Shown: positions 52,897 to 62,526, numbered from the stretch's first letter. The stretch: 64,000 nt of DNA from an uncultured Prevotellaceae bacterium (GCA_902776935.1 CACYRS010000001.1:62001-126000); one strand, 5' to 3'. Numbers and translations are program-made. The notes: a model not told the origin generated them from the letters alone.

Positions 52897-54089
52897 ATTA
52901 GGATTTCTATAGGGTGATGTTCGTCTATTACTATTCTCATTGGGGGCGCTTGATGGAGACGGAGTTCCTGACATGCCTCATCCCAGAGTTGGTGGCTGTC
53001 TGTGAGGACTTTTGGAGCTTTCACGCTGTTCATCACGATGATACCATCATCATACAGCACAGTTAATACCTTCGCCATGATTTCTTTTAGGTGCCCCCCA
53101 TGTCCACCAATGAATACTGCATCTGGACGAGGGAGAGTGGTTATGTCTGTCTCGAGGAAATCACCAATATGGATGTTGATGCCTGGAGCACCAAACTTAT
53201 GGGCATTATCCTGGATTATCGCTTCGCACTCAGGACGTATCTCGAAAGCTTCGATATGTAGATGAGGAAACTGCAGACGGGCCTCGATAGACACACTGCC
53301 TGTACAGAAGCCGATATCCCAAAAGACACGATGCCTTGGAAGTTCGAGAGCCTGAAGGGTGAGTAATCGGATGGGCATCTTCGTTATCATCTTCTCTCTA
53401 CCATCGAGGAGTGTGAACTCGCTGTCAGGAATGCCAAATTTACACAATAGGGACGGTTCTTTCTGTGTAATCAATACACAGTTGGGATTGTCGAAATTGC
53501 ATGTGGTAGCTTCTTCGAGAGAGAGGGTCGTGACCTTTTCAAGAGAATGGTTGCCAAGATGCTCACCAACGGACATATTATAATTGGTGTAACAATAGTC
53601 GAGCATACGCCGGGCGATGGCAGCAGGAGTATGTTCGCGATCTGTGAGTATGCCTATCTTCTCTGAATGCTCGATAAGAGCCTTGTCGAACTCAGGCCAA
53701 GGCCGACCAGTAAGAGAGATTATCCTCATATCGTGATAAGGCATCACCAAGCGATGAGCCAACATCTGAAGAGAGTTAAAGACAGGATAAACCACGATCT
53801 CTGCCTCAGGCAACTTTCGCTTGATGGTATTGGCAAAGCCGAAAAAGAGAGGGTCACCGCTTGCAAAAACGATGATAGATTGACGATTTACGATTTGATA
53901 CTGCTCAAAGACAGAATCGAGGGGGACGGTTATATCTATCCATTGGACATCGGCAGGAAGCAATGAGGATACTATCTCATGATGACGCTTGCCACCAGAG
54001 AACACCTTGCCGCCTTGGATTATCTCCATCACTTCTGGGGGAAAGAATGGCTCAGGATTGTCGGTTATACCTATTATTATAAACTTCAT
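52884..54089 (-). CDS. cbiET: Bifunctional cobalt-precorrin-7 C5- and C15-methyltransferase (CbiE-CbiT)
   Basis: 401 residues. CbiE half (1 to ~195): FSGGKRHHEIV, FASGDPLFFGF, SLTGRPWPEF, GILTDREHTPAAIA. CbiT half (from ~205): decarboxylating methyltransferase with WDIGFCTGSVSIEA (SAM site), FEIRPECEAIIQ and AVFIGGHGG. It methylates C5 and C15 of the corrin ring and removes the acetate carboxyl. Starts one base after the cbiA stop. Named cobL in aerobic nomenclature. Confidence 0.93.
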   Translation of the reverse strand: MKFIIIGITDNPEPFFPPEVMEIIQGGKVFSGGKRHHEIVSSLLPADVQWIDITVPLDSVFEQYQIVNRQSIIVFASGDPLFFGFANTIKRKLPEAEIVVYPVFNSLQMLAHRLVMPYHDMRIISLTGRPWPEFDKALIEHSEKIGILTDREHTPAAIARRMLDYCYTNYNMSVGEHLGNHSLEKVTTLSLEEATTCNFDNPNCVLITQKEPSLLCKFGIPDSEFTLLDGREKMITKMPIRLLTLQALELPRHRVFWDIGFCTGSVSIEARLQFPHLHIEAFEIRPECEAIIQDNAHKFGAPGINIHIGDFLETDITTLPRPDAVFIGGHGGHLKEIMAKVLTVLYDDGIIVMNSVKAPKVLTDSHQLWDEACQELRLHQAPPMRIVIDEHHPIEILICKR

Positions 54090-54090
54090 A

Positions 54091-55338
54091 TCAAACTATT
54101 TCATAAAGATGAGTGTAACTTGCCAACACGTTCTTATATCTGAACACAGGCGTGGGCACTGGCTCACCCTTGGCATTATAGACCTGTACTATCGATTCTG
54201 GAGTCACACCCATAAACTGGGTATAATGGAATTCGTGTCCACGATACTCTTTTCCATCGAGAACAAAACTCCTGTATCCCAACGACAGTTTTCTGTCTTC
54301 CTTACGCGCAGATATCTTATAAGGCAGGACTCCGCACATCGGATACTCGCCATCATCAGTTACGATACTATCACACAGATACATCATCCCTCCGCACTCT
54401 GCTATAATCCGTCCTCCGCGCTCAGCATAGTCTTTTATCGTCTTGCGCACAGACTCATTCTTAACCAAAGCCTCAAGATGTTTCTCTGGATAGCCTCCAG
54501 GGAGATAAAGAAGGTCTATGCCATAAAATGAAGGGCTATCACCCTCTGGGTCGAAGAAAGAAACATTTCCAAACCTATCGATATTCTCCTGATAGATAAA
54601 AGAGAAGCTTTCTGCATTGCGAGCCAAGAGGACATTTTGTTCCCACGCTGGGAATAATTTGTTCCCGCGCTGGGTTATCGGCTTTGCCGCTTCGCATAAA
54701 CCCTCCCAATCAACATGTTTCTCTAAGAGTTCTATCAGCTCCTTACTCTCTGCCTTTTCAGAGAAGTCGAGTCCCAGATATCGTGAGCCTTGTTCGAGCG
54801 ACGGATTCTTTGGCAGATATCCAAGACAAGGGATATTCAGATCCTCACATACCTGTTGAAGCATAGCAAAATGTCTTTGCGATCCTACCTTATTAAATAT
54901 TACTCCAGCATAACGGATATCCTCCCTGAAATAAATAAACCCAGAGAGCAGTGCCGCCATCGAATAGGCAGCCGACTTAGCATCAACCACCAGCACCACA
55001 GGTATATCCAATACTCTGGCTATCTCTGCCGATGAACCTTTGTCGCGATCATATCCGTCGAAAAGACCCATCATGCCCTCAACGATACACACATCGGCAT
55101 CTTCACCATAATAGGCAAATAATCCACGTATATGATCAGATGATGCCATAAATGTATCAAGGTTGACACTCGGACGACCACATACTGCCTCATGGAACTT
55201 TGTATCGATATAATCCGGTCCACACTTAAATGGTTGAACAGTGTAGCCCTTCGATGTAAGAAGTGCCATCAGACCCCTGGCAATAGTGGTCTTGCCAGAG
55301 CCGCTTGAAGGTGCTGCGATAAGGAATTTAGCATTCAT
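54091..55338 (-). CDS. cbiA: Cobyrinate a,c-diamide synthase
   Basis: 415 residues, glutamine-dependent amidation of the a and c carboxylates. N-terminal ATPase domain: IAAPSSGSGKTTIARGLMA, KCGPDYIDTKFH, VEGMMGLFDGYD. C-terminal class-I-like amidotransferase: LYLPGGYPEKHLEAL, IAECGGMMYL with the catalytic cysteine, and GHEFHYTQF. Between the two domains, residues 214-233 (CEAAKPITQRGNKLFPAWEQ) are coded by the palindromic repeat also found in the acyltransferase at 9503-9591. The gene begins five bases after a TAATTTTG box, so its message is predicted to be nearly leaderless and it has no riboswitch of its own. Confidence 0.93.
   Translation of the reverse strand: MNAKFLIAAPSSGSGKTTIARGLMALLTSKGYTVQPFKCGPDYIDTKFHEAVCGRPSVNLDTFMASSDHIRGLFAYYGEDADVCIVEGMMGLFDGYDRDKGSSAEIARVLDIPVVLVVDAKSAAYSMAALLSGFIYFREDIRYAGVIFNKVGSQRHFAMLQQVCEDLNIPCLGYLPKNPSLEQGSRYLGLDFSEKAESKELIELLEKHVDWEGLCEAAKPITQRGNKLFPAWEQNVLLARNAESFSFIYQENIDRFGNVSFFDPEGDSPSFYGIDLLYLPGGYPEKHLEALVKNESVRKTIKDYAERGGRIIAECGGMMYLCDSIVTDDGEYPMCGVLPYKISARKEDRKLSLGYRSFVLDGKEYRGHEFHYTQFMGVTPESIVQVYNAKGEPVPTPVFRYKNVLASYTHLYEIV
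54640..54695. repeat. Palindromic repeat inside cbiA
   Basis: TTCCCACGCTGGGAA (54640-54654), a second, decayed TTCCCGCGCTGGG (54662-54674), then CGGCTTTGCCGCTTCGC (54677-54693). This is the same composite as at 9503-9591 with the shared 17-mer; the amino acids coded differ because the reading frame differs. Confidence 0.85.
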
Positions 55339-55343
55339 GAGTG

Positions 55344-55401
55344 CAAAATTAGAAAAAAACTTGGAATTTTTGCATACTTATCGGAAATATTTGTATCTTT
55401 G
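55344..55401. promoter_or_regulatory. Divergent promoters, cbiA operon and riboswitch operon
   Basis: Minus-strand TAATTTTG (55344-55351) is five bases from the cbiA start. Plus-strand TATCTTTG (55394-55401), with a TTTTTG at 55368-55372 at suitable spacing, starts the riboswitch transcript. Confidence 0.65.
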
Positions 55402-55407
55402 CACCCA

Positions 55408-55577
55408 GATAAAGGCAATCTGGTGGCTGATGCCACTACGATGTAAGGGAATCCGGTGTAAGTCCGGAGCTGTTCCTGCAGCTGTAATCCCCATTAAGGA
55501 GGCTTGCTCGTATAACGCCACTGACTTGAAGTCGGGAAGGTAGAGCAGACCGGGGAAAGCCAGAAGACCTGCCACAA
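55408..55577 (+). promoter_or_regulatory. Cobalamin riboswitch upstream of TonB-cbiK-TonB operon
   Basis: Characteristic order: GGTGGCTGATGCCACTACGA, GTAAGGGAATCCGGTGTAAG, GGAGCTGTTCCTGCAGCTGT, GCCACTGACTTGAAGTCGGG, AAGGTAGAGCAGACCGGGG and the B12 box AGCCAGAAGACCTGCC ending at 55573. A 56-base gap precedes the receptor start. Repression by cobalamin is expected. Confidence 0.94.
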
Positions 55578-55632
55578 ACTTATAAGTACGCCCGTTCAGG
55601 AGTTAGCGGATGCGGAAAAGATAACTTTTTGA

Positions 55633-57804
55633 ATGAAAAAAAGACTGACTACGATACTGTTGTCGTTTTGCGCAATTGTATCTATCAAGGCCCAGAGTGA
55701 TATCTGGCGCTCTGATTCGTTGCAGGAAGTGGTGGTTACAGGTACAGGAACCCAACACCTACTAAAAAATGCGCCCGTACAGACAGAAGTCATCACACAG
55801 AAGATGCTTCGTCAGTATGGTGGTAAGAGCCTGGAGGATATCCTTGCAGGCCTTACTGCCTCATTCGCCTTCAACGAGGGTGATATGGGTTCGCAGATGC
55901 AACTGAACGGCTTAGGCAACAGCTATATCCTGATTCTCATCGACGGCAAACGTATTCATGGTGATGTGGGTGGAGAAAACGATTTGGGTCTCATCGATCC
56001 TCATAATATCGAGAAGATAGAAATCGTTAAGGGAGCCCAGAGTGCCCTCTACGGTAGCGATGCGATGGCTGGTGTGGTGAACATCATCACCAAGAAACAT
56101 ACTGAGAAGGGTGTATTTGTTGACAATAGCACTCGCTATGGCTCACATAATGATCTGCGTCAGCATAACAGTCTCGTCCTTACGTTTGGGAATTTCTCTT
56201 CGCAGACCAATTTCCAGATGCAGCGCAACGACGGATGGCAGAATACCGCAGAAGAATATGCTGAGGCGATGGTGCTGACAGACAGTAAGAACAAGACTGT
56301 AAACAAGTTCAAGAACTGGCAGATAGCAGAACGCCTGACATATAAGCCTATTAAATCTCTGGAGTTATATGCCGAAGGCTCTTATTACAAGAAGAATATC
56401 CTCCGTCCTCAGAACGGTACTCATCCCAGTTGCGATGTCTACACCTACGACTTGCGCTACAACAATGCTTCGGCATCACTTGGATGGAAATGGTATCCTG
56501 GAGGTAAGAGAGACTACATCACACTCAATGTCGACTGGAACAAGCATGCCTATTACTATGATTATACCGCCAAGCACTATGATTATGTGCTGTTGCAAGG
56601 TGAGGAATATGGCGATCAGAACGGAGAGTGGTTCTCTGTTGCTATGCTGCCAGGACAGAGTAAGTTACAGAGTGATCAGCAACGGGTGATGGGACAGCTG
56701 AAGGGTATCTTCTATCTGCCATACGAGAACACTCTGAATGCAGGAGCAGAATACCGTTACGACTATCTTAAGGCTCCTGACAGGACGGAGACAGGAACAG
56801 CCAGTGACCAGACAGCAGCCTTGTATGTGCAGGACGAGTTCAATGGGGTGAAGTGGCTGAACATTACCGCAGGACTCCGTCTGGTAGACAATCGCGGTTT
56901 CGGATTCCGTCTGACTCCGAAGATCAGTGCGATGCTGTCTGTTGGTGACTTCCGCTTCAGATTAGGATGGAGCCAGGGATTCAAGACTCCTACCGTTAAG
57001 GAATTACATTATCGTTACCTGCATGTTATGGGCAGCAGCACTTTCTTTAATATAGGTAATACCAATCTGGATCCTCAGATTAGCAACTACTATTCAGCCA
57101 ATATAGAGTATCGCGGACGTAATTTTACGGCATCTGTAACAGGTTACCTGAACAAGCTCGACAATATGATTGCACTTGTAAACGTGTCGCCAGGTGAGAT
57201 TCCTGCTGGTATCACCACTGCTTATCTTGGCGATGGAAGTACAAACGTTCAGGCCCGGATGTATAAGAATATGGATGATGCACGTACCTGTGGCTTGGAT
57301 TTCACGCTTTCGTATAAGGTGATGAAAGGACTTACTCTGAATGCGGCATACAGCTATCTTGATACTAAAGCCCATCTGTATGATGAAAAGACAGAAAGGA
57401 TGAACACTGTTGTTATCGATGGTACTGCTCACCATAAGTGGAACGCCTCAGCGATGTACAGCCATACGTTCAGCCCAAGTTATGCTCTTGGTATAAGCCT
57501 GTCAACTCGTGGCAGCAGCACACGCTATTATCAGAATAACGGCAATGGAAAAGCTTATCAGATATGGCGCATCAACACCACGCACGACTTGGGGAAACAA
57601 GACAAGATGCTAGCATACAGAGTTGAGGCGGGGGTAGATAACATTTTTAATTTCGTAGATCGTACCATGCGACCCTATCACCTTGGCAACAACACCTCAG
57701 GAACGACGGTTTATGGCACGTTCAGCATCAAATTCAATTACGGAAAACGAGTTAAAAAACATATTTTATCAACTAAACAAAAAATTAGCAATGAAGAAGA
57801 TTAA
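55633..57804 (+). CDS. TonB-dependent receptor A under cobalamin riboswitch
   Basis: 723-residue outer-membrane receptor with signal peptide (SIKAQS) and a TonB box-like SLQEVVVTGTG. The plug includes LEDILAGLTASFAFNEGDMG, LNGLGNSYILILIDGKRIHG and ALYGSDAMAGVVNIITKK; about twenty-two barrel strands follow. It is paralogous to the receptor at 58940. Riboswitch control implies a corrinoid, a tetrapyrrole precursor or cobalt chelate as substrate. Its last 14 bases overlap the start of the chelatase-like gene. Confidence 0.9.
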   Translation: MKKRLTTILLSFCAIVSIKAQSDIWRSDSLQEVVVTGTGTQHLLKNAPVQTEVITQKMLRQYGGKSLEDILAGLTASFAFNEGDMGSQMQLNGLGNSYILILIDGKRIHGDVGGENDLGLIDPHNIEKIEIVKGAQSALYGSDAMAGVVNIITKKHTEKGVFVDNSTRYGSHNDLRQHNSLVLTFGNFSSQTNFQMQRNDGWQNTAEEYAEAMVLTDSKNKTVNKFKNWQIAERLTYKPIKSLELYAEGSYYKKNILRPQNGTHPSCDVYTYDLRYNNASASLGWKWYPGGKRDYITLNVDWNKHAYYYDYTAKHYDYVLLQGEEYGDQNGEWFSVAMLPGQSKLQSDQQRVMGQLKGIFYLPYENTLNAGAEYRYDYLKAPDRTETGTASDQTAALYVQDEFNGVKWLNITAGLRLVDNRGFGFRLTPKISAMLSVGDFRFRLGWSQGFKTPTVKELHYRYLHVMGSSTFFNIGNTNLDPQISNYYSANIEYRGRNFTASVTGYLNKLDNMIALVNVSPGEIPAGITTAYLGDGSTNVQARMYKNMDDARTCGLDFTLSYKVMKGLTLNAAYSYLDTKAHLYDEKTERMNTVVIDGTAHHKWNASAMYSHTFSPSYALGISLSTRGSSTRYYQNNGNGKAYQIWRINTTHDLGKQDKMLAYRVEAGVDNIFNFVDRTMRPYHLGNNTSGTTVYGTFSIKFNYGKRVKKHILSTKQKISNEED

Positions 57805-58927
57805 GTCTTTTATTCTGGCTGCGATTGTTTTTGCCATAGCAGCTCCTGTTTTTACTGCTTGTAGCAGTGACGACGACAAAAAAAATGAAACTGTTGAGAA
57901 CATCATCTCAGAGTTCTCTGTTAACGACAAGATGGTTGCTGAACAGAAAGCCATGTCTGGTAAGAACGTTGCCGTTCTGTTGGTTGCTTTCGGTTCTACC
58001 TGGAACAATGCCTTCCTGGCTTTTGACAAGACGAAGGCTGCCTATGAGGCTGCTTTCCCAAATGCCGATGTCTATGTTTGTTTCTCAAGTGACATCTGTA
58101 TCAACCGTGCCAGCGTTGGTGAGAACGTTGACGACAATGGTAACATAGTAAAACGCGACTACTACGAGCCCCGCTATCTGTTGCATGCCATCGGTGCTGC
58201 AAAGTATAGCAAGATCTATGTACAGTCACTTCAGGTAATCCCAGGTGAGGAATTTGCTGCTGTTGTAGCATCAGTAAAGAAGTTCATGAACAATGGCTAT
58301 ATTGGCGAAGCTCACCTCGACGATGCCTATCTGGCAAAGTTGGCTGAGGATGAAGCCATATTCTTTGGTATGCCTCTGCTGAGCGATCCTGACGTGGACG
58401 TTCCTGCTGTTGCCGCAGAGCTGAATAAACTCTACGCTTCTGAGGCTTCACAGGGTGTTGTTGCATTTATGGGTCACGGTAACCCCGACAACTACGACAC
58501 CTTTAAGGCAAACGTTCGCTACACACAGTTGGAAGAGGCGTTACAGGAATATAACAAAAACTACTTTGTAGGTACCGTTGATATGCCATATAACTACAAG
58601 CAGGATGTACTGGCTCGTATGCAGGAAAAGGGCAAAAATGAAGGTAAGGTATTCCTCCATGCCCTTATGTCTATCGCAGGTGACCACGCTCACAACGATA
58701 TGGCTGGTGAAGGTTCTGAGTACTGGGATCCAACAGATGAGGAGAGCGAAGACAACAGCTGGTTTGAGTTCTTCAATCACAAGGGTTACACAGCATCTGT
58801 ACCTCTTTCAGGCAACCACCCACAGGGTCTGCTGGAGCTTCCTGGTATCCTGCAAGTTTGGATCAACCACACCAAAAATGCTGAATTCCTGGAGGATGCT
58901 TACCACTCTATGTATCCAGAAGAATAA
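57791..58927 (+). CDS. cbiK: Sirohydrochlorin cobaltochelatase-like lipoprotein, CbiK family
   Basis: 378 residues. Residues 1-24 are a lipoprotein signal with lipobox FTAC (Cys24) followed by SSDDDKK, an acidic stretch like the surface-export signal of Bacteroides lipoproteins. The rest is a class II chelatase: VLLVAFGSTWNNAFLAFD, YVQSLQVIPGEEF, VAFMGHGNPDNYD and FLHALMSIAGDHAHNDMAG carry the metal-binding histidines and glutamate. CbiK normally inserts cobalt into sirohydrochlorin; exported relatives are known (periplasmic CbiK of Desulfovibrio; heme-binding IhtB/FetB of Porphyromonas). Here an extracytoplasmic role, for example tetrapyrrole or metal capture for the flanking receptors, is plausible. 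ATG at 57791 is the only start giving this signal peptide. Confidence 0.88.
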   Translation: MKKIKSFILAAIVFAIAAPVFTACSSDDDKKNETVENIISEFSVNDKMVAEQKAMSGKNVAVLLVAFGSTWNNAFLAFDKTKAAYEAAFPNADVYVCFSSDICINRASVGENVDDNGNIVKRDYYEPRYLLHAIGAAKYSKIYVQSLQVIPGEEFAAVVASVKKFMNNGYIGEAHLDDAYLAKLAEDEAIFFGMPLLSDPDVDVPAVAAELNKLYASEASQGVVAFMGHGNPDNYDTFKANVRYTQLEEALQEYNKNYFVGTVDMPYNYKQDVLARMQEKGKNEGKVFLHALMSIAGDHAHNDMAGEGSEYWDPTDEESEDNSWFEFFNHKGYTASVPLSGNHPQGLLELPGILQVWINHTKNAEFLEDAYHSMYPEE

Positions 58928-58939
58928 ACTCTCTTATTA

Positions 58940-61015
58940 ATGACAAATAAAAAACTATTCGTATTAATAGTGGCGCTCCTTTCGGGGAGTGCCGCTTTCT
59001 CCCAAATCCATAAGATGGAGCGTAAGGACACTTCTGTTGTAAAGCGTTCTTATAACCTCAATCCCGTGGTAGTGACAGGTTCTGGCCATCACCAGCGTCT
59101 GAAATCTACTGCTACCCCCGTTCATGTGCTCTCAGCCCAGGAGATTCGTGAACAAGGCATCAGCACTTTCGATGCCGCCCTGACTCGTATGATGCCTCAG
59201 GTATCTATGGCTCCCAACTCTATGGGAACCTTTCTGCGCCTTAACGGACTGGGCAACAAATATATCCTTATTCTAATCAATGGTCAGAAACTCTCAGGCG
59301 ACATCTCGAATAATGTCGACCTGAATCGCATTAACATGTCGAGAGTAAAGCGTATTGAGGTTCTCGACGGCGCAGCCTCATCGCTCTATGGCTCTGATGC
59401 CATCGCCGGCGTTATCAACATCATTACAGACCAACCCACACAGAATCTTATCAGCGTCACCAATGATACTCATATTTCTGGACATGGTGTACTGACAGAA
59501 GCCGTTAGCCTGGATTTCTTTAAGAATGGCTTCGGCTCATATACATCGTTTACACACGATCGTGCAGACAGTTATCAGACAACAGATCTGGAATATATAA
59601 AGGACTCTGACACAGAGACCCAGAAGACTATAGCCCCATTCTTCACTGGCTATCGTTCAAATATCTTCGGACAGAAATTTACCTATGCCCCAAATGAACA
59701 CTTGGCACTGAATGCGGGCTTAGACTATTCATATAAGATTACAGATCGCCCTGAGACTCGTACAGACATCACTGGCGGTACCGACTATGAGATGCGATAT
59801 AAAGGTCTGAGATGGAATATTGGTGGTATCTATAAGTTTACTGCCAAGAATTCTTTGCAGGCAGACTTTACAGTAGACCGTTTCCGTTATGGAAAGGAAT
59901 ACGACGTAGAGACAAAGACATATCATATTGGCGACTACGTACAGTCAAAGAAACAACGTTCGATGGAAGGAGAGCTGAAAGCCATTCTTGGTCTCAGCAA
60001 GAACTCTACAACCATCTTTGGTGCCGACTGGCGTAAGGACTATCTCACAGCGTCTTCTGGCAATATCGACCAAAATGTATATACCCTTGCGGCATACGCC
60101 CAGCATGAGATAAAGTTTCTTAAGGACTTCACAGCCACTATGGGACTTCGGCTGACACATCATGAGACCTTCAATCAACATCTTACGCCAAAGGCCACAC
60201 TGATGTATGCCCCAGGCAATTTCCGACTTCGTGCCACCTATTCTGCTGGTTTCAGGGCACCAGGACTCGATGAGCTATACTATCACTACTTCTCTGTGAA
60301 CAGAGGAAAGGCACAGATAAGCTTCGGCAATAAGAACCTCTCGCCAGAGAAAAGCCATTACTTTGCCCTGAATGCAGAATATCGCACTCAGACAATAGCC
60401 TTAAGCGTTACTGGTTTCATAAACCGTATCAACGATATGGTTGTAAAACAGAATGTAAGCATAGATGACGCAAGCAGAAAGATGCTGATGGCAGAGTTTC
60501 CTGAGATGACACAGGATCAGGCAGACAAGATGGTGAGCTATGCCCTATATCAGAATAGCGATAAGGGAGATGTAAAGGGTATGCAGATAAATCTCTCAGC
60601 AAACCTTTTTGAGGGTTTAAATCTGTCTGCTAATTATGTATATACCTATGCCAAAAGCAAAAGTGGTGAGGAGTGGAGCTTACTTGAACGTAGTATCCGT
60701 AATGCTGCCACAATCGCTGCCAATTATCATCATTCATGGGGCAAATACGGACTGAACGTCAACCTCAACGGACGCCTGCAGTCTAAGACCTATTATACAG
60801 GAACCTATGAAGACGCTCCTGGCTTTGGTGTCTGGAACCTGCATACCACCCATAGTATAGACTGTCTGAGGTGGGCCTTCCTGCAGCCAAGCATCGGAGT
60901 AGATAATATCTTTGATAAGGTAGATAACCGCATTGATTCCGCTAATCGTAAGTATGCCCTGTATTCACCTGGGCGAATGCTTGTCATAGGATTAAAGGTA
61001 AAGTTGAAATATTAA
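58940..61015 (+). CDS. TonB-dependent receptor B downstream of CbiK lipoprotein
   Basis: 691-residue receptor, signal peptide (SGSAAFSQ), plug with LNPVVVTGSGHHQRLKSTA, LRLNGLGNKYILILINGQKL and SLYGSDAIAGVINII. Plug wording is so close to receptor A that a tandem duplication is likely. It starts 12 bases after cbiK, so the three genes form one unit under the riboswitch. A candidate terminator with a T-run follows at 61049-61081. Confidence 0.9.
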   Translation: MTNKKLFVLIVALLSGSAAFSQIHKMERKDTSVVKRSYNLNPVVVTGSGHHQRLKSTATPVHVLSAQEIREQGISTFDAALTRMMPQVSMAPNSMGTFLRLNGLGNKYILILINGQKLSGDISNNVDLNRINMSRVKRIEVLDGAASSLYGSDAIAGVINIITDQPTQNLISVTNDTHISGHGVLTEAVSLDFFKNGFGSYTSFTHDRADSYQTTDLEYIKDSDTETQKTIAPFFTGYRSNIFGQKFTYAPNEHLALNAGLDYSYKITDRPETRTDITGGTDYEMRYKGLRWNIGGIYKFTAKNSLQADFTVDRFRYGKEYDVETKTYHIGDYVQSKKQRSMEGELKAILGLSKNSTTIFGADWRKDYLTASSGNIDQNVYTLAAYAQHEIKFLKDFTATMGLRLTHHETFNQHLTPKATLMYAPGNFRLRATYSAGFRAPGLDELYYHYFSVNRGKAQISFGNKNLSPEKSHYFALNAEYRTQTIALSVTGFINRINDMVVKQNVSIDDASRKMLMAEFPEMTQDQADKMVSYALYQNSDKGDVKGMQINLSANLFEGLNLSANYVYTYAKSKSGEEWSLLERSIRNAATIAANYHHSWGKYGLNVNLNGRLQSKTYYTGTYEDAPGFGVWNLHTTHSIDCLRWAFLQPSIGVDNIFDKVDNRIDSANRKYALYSPGRMLVIGLKVKLKY

Positions 61016-61048
61016 AAATCATACGTGTATTATTATATAGGTCAAATT

Positions 61049-61081
61049 GGAGGACTGTCGTGAGATAATGCCTCCTTTTTT
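61049..61081 (+). terminator. Weak rho-independent-type terminator
   Basis: GGAGG (61049-61053) pairs with CCTCC (61071-61075), followed by six T. Stem is only five pairs, the loop 17 bases. It lies after the receptor operon and ahead of the cobJ promoter box TAACTTTG at 61104-61111. Confidence 0.4.
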
Positions 61082-61119
61082 CTTCTTCTAACGGAATTTT
61101 TTGTAACTTTGCAACAGAT

Positions 61120-62526
61120 ATGGGAAAGATTATCATAGCAGGCATAGGACCTGGCAGCAAGGAGGATATTACCCCTGCTGTACTTCAAGCAGTAAGCGAG
61201 GCAGATGTCATCGTGGGATATAAGTATTACTTCCAGTTTATCGAGCCTTATGTGAAAGAAGGTTGCGAGTGCATTGATACGGGCATGAAGAAAGAGCGCG
61301 AACGTGCTGATCAAGCCTTCGATATGGCGAAACAAGGAAAGACAGTCGTTGTCATCTCCTCTGGTGATGCCGGCATCTACGGCATGGCTCCATTGATCTA
61401 CGAGATGAAACGTGAGAGCCTTTCAGATATCGAAGTGGAAGCATTACCTGGTATCTCTGCATTCCAGAAGGCAGCTTCGCTCTTAGGTGCTCCAATAGGC
61501 CACGACATGTGCATCATCTCCTTAAGCGACCTTATGACTCCTTGGGAGGTGATAGAACGACGTATCAATGCCGCTGCTGAAGGTGATTTCGTAACGGCTA
61601 TATATAACCCCAAGTCACATGGCAGATATTGGCAATTATACCGACTTCAAGAGTTATTCCTGAAATATCGCTCTAAAGAGACTCCTGTGGGTTATGTACG
61701 TCAGGCAGGACGTGAGGAGCAGGAAATTAAGGCAACAACACTCGAAGCCTTCGACGCAAAGGATATCGATATGTTTACTGTCATTATCATCGGTAACTCG
61801 CAGTCGTATATCTGCGATGGCAAGATTATCACCCCTCGCGGATATTTTAGAGGAGAGAGGTCGGAGGGGAGAGGTGAGAAGCCTGGTCAGCAAATTATGA
61901 TTGAATCTTTCCGTACTATCGAAGGAGAGCTAAAGCGAAAAGACTGGCCTCTTGATCATAAGTGGGCCTTGTTGCATGCCATACATACCACTGCCGACTT
62001 CGATATGGAGAATATCCTATATACAGACGAAGGTGCTGTTGAGACTCTTTATAACAAGGTAAAAGACGGCTCACTGAAGACCATCATCACAGATGTTACG
62101 ATGGTAACAAGCGGAATCCGTAAGGGAGCACTCCAGCGTCTTGGTGTCGAAGCAAAGTGCTATCTCAGCGACCCTCGTGTGGCAGAGATGGCATCAACAC
62201 TTGACATCACTCGCACCCAGGCAGGCATACGCCTTGCTGTTGAGGAGCACCCCGATGCACTTTTTGCCTTTGGCAATGCCCCAACAGCACTGATGGAACT
62301 CTGCGACCTGATCCGTAAGGGTAAGGCCCATCCTGCTGGTATCATCGCTGCCCCTGTGGGATTCGTTCATGTCAAGGAGTCGAAACACATGGTTAAGCCT
62401 TTTAAGGATATTCCTAAGATTATCGTCGAGGGGCGCAAAGGCGGTTCTAATCTCGCCGCTACTCTGTGTAATGCCATCCTGACATTTGATGATGCAGCAC
62501 AACTAAAACCTGGTAGAGACTTATAA
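61120..62526 (+). CDS. cobJ-cbiC: Precorrin-3B C17-methyltransferase / precorrin-8X methylmutase fusion
   Basis: 468 residues. CobJ/CbiH part (1 to ~240): IIAGIGPGSKEDITPAVL, VVISSGDAGIYGMAPL, LPGISAFQKAASLLGAP, FVTAIYNPKSHGRYWQ. CbiC/CobH part (from ~258): RTIEGELKRKDWP, ALLHAIHTTADFDM with the catalytic histidine, ITDVTMVTSGIRKG, APVGFVHVKESK. The linker RGERSEGRGEKP at residues 244-254 is coded by a GAGAGGTGAG repeat, here in the opposite orientation to the copies in cobK and GH31. Own promoter box with a leader of less than ten bases. Confidence 0.92.
   Translation: MGKIIIAGIGPGSKEDITPAVLQAVSEADVIVGYKYYFQFIEPYVKEGCECIDTGMKKERERADQAFDMAKQGKTVVVISSGDAGIYGMAPLIYEMKRESLSDIEVEALPGISAFQKAASLLGAPIGHDMCIISLSDLMTPWEVIERRINAAAEGDFVTAIYNPKSHGRYWQLYRLQELFLKYRSKETPVGYVRQAGREEQEIKATTLEAFDAKDIDMFTVIIIGNSQSYICDGKIITPRGYFRGERSEGRGEKPGQQIMIESFRTIEGELKRKDWPLDHKWALLHAIHTTADFDMENILYTDEGAVETLYNKVKDGSLKTIITDVTMVTSGIRKGALQRLGVEAKCYLSDPRVAEMASTLDITRTQAGIRLAVEEHPDALFAFGNAPTALMELCDLIRKGKAHPAGIIAAPVGFVHVKESKHMVKPFKDIPKIIVEGRKGGSNLAATLCNAILTFDDAAQLKPGRDL
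61850..61880. repeat. GAGAGGTGAG repeat in the CobJ-CbiC linker
   Basis: GAGGAGAGAGGTCGGAGGGG followed by AGAGGTGAGAA. It codes for GERSEGRGEK, a frame and orientation different from the copies at 45785 and 50735. Confidence 0.7.
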
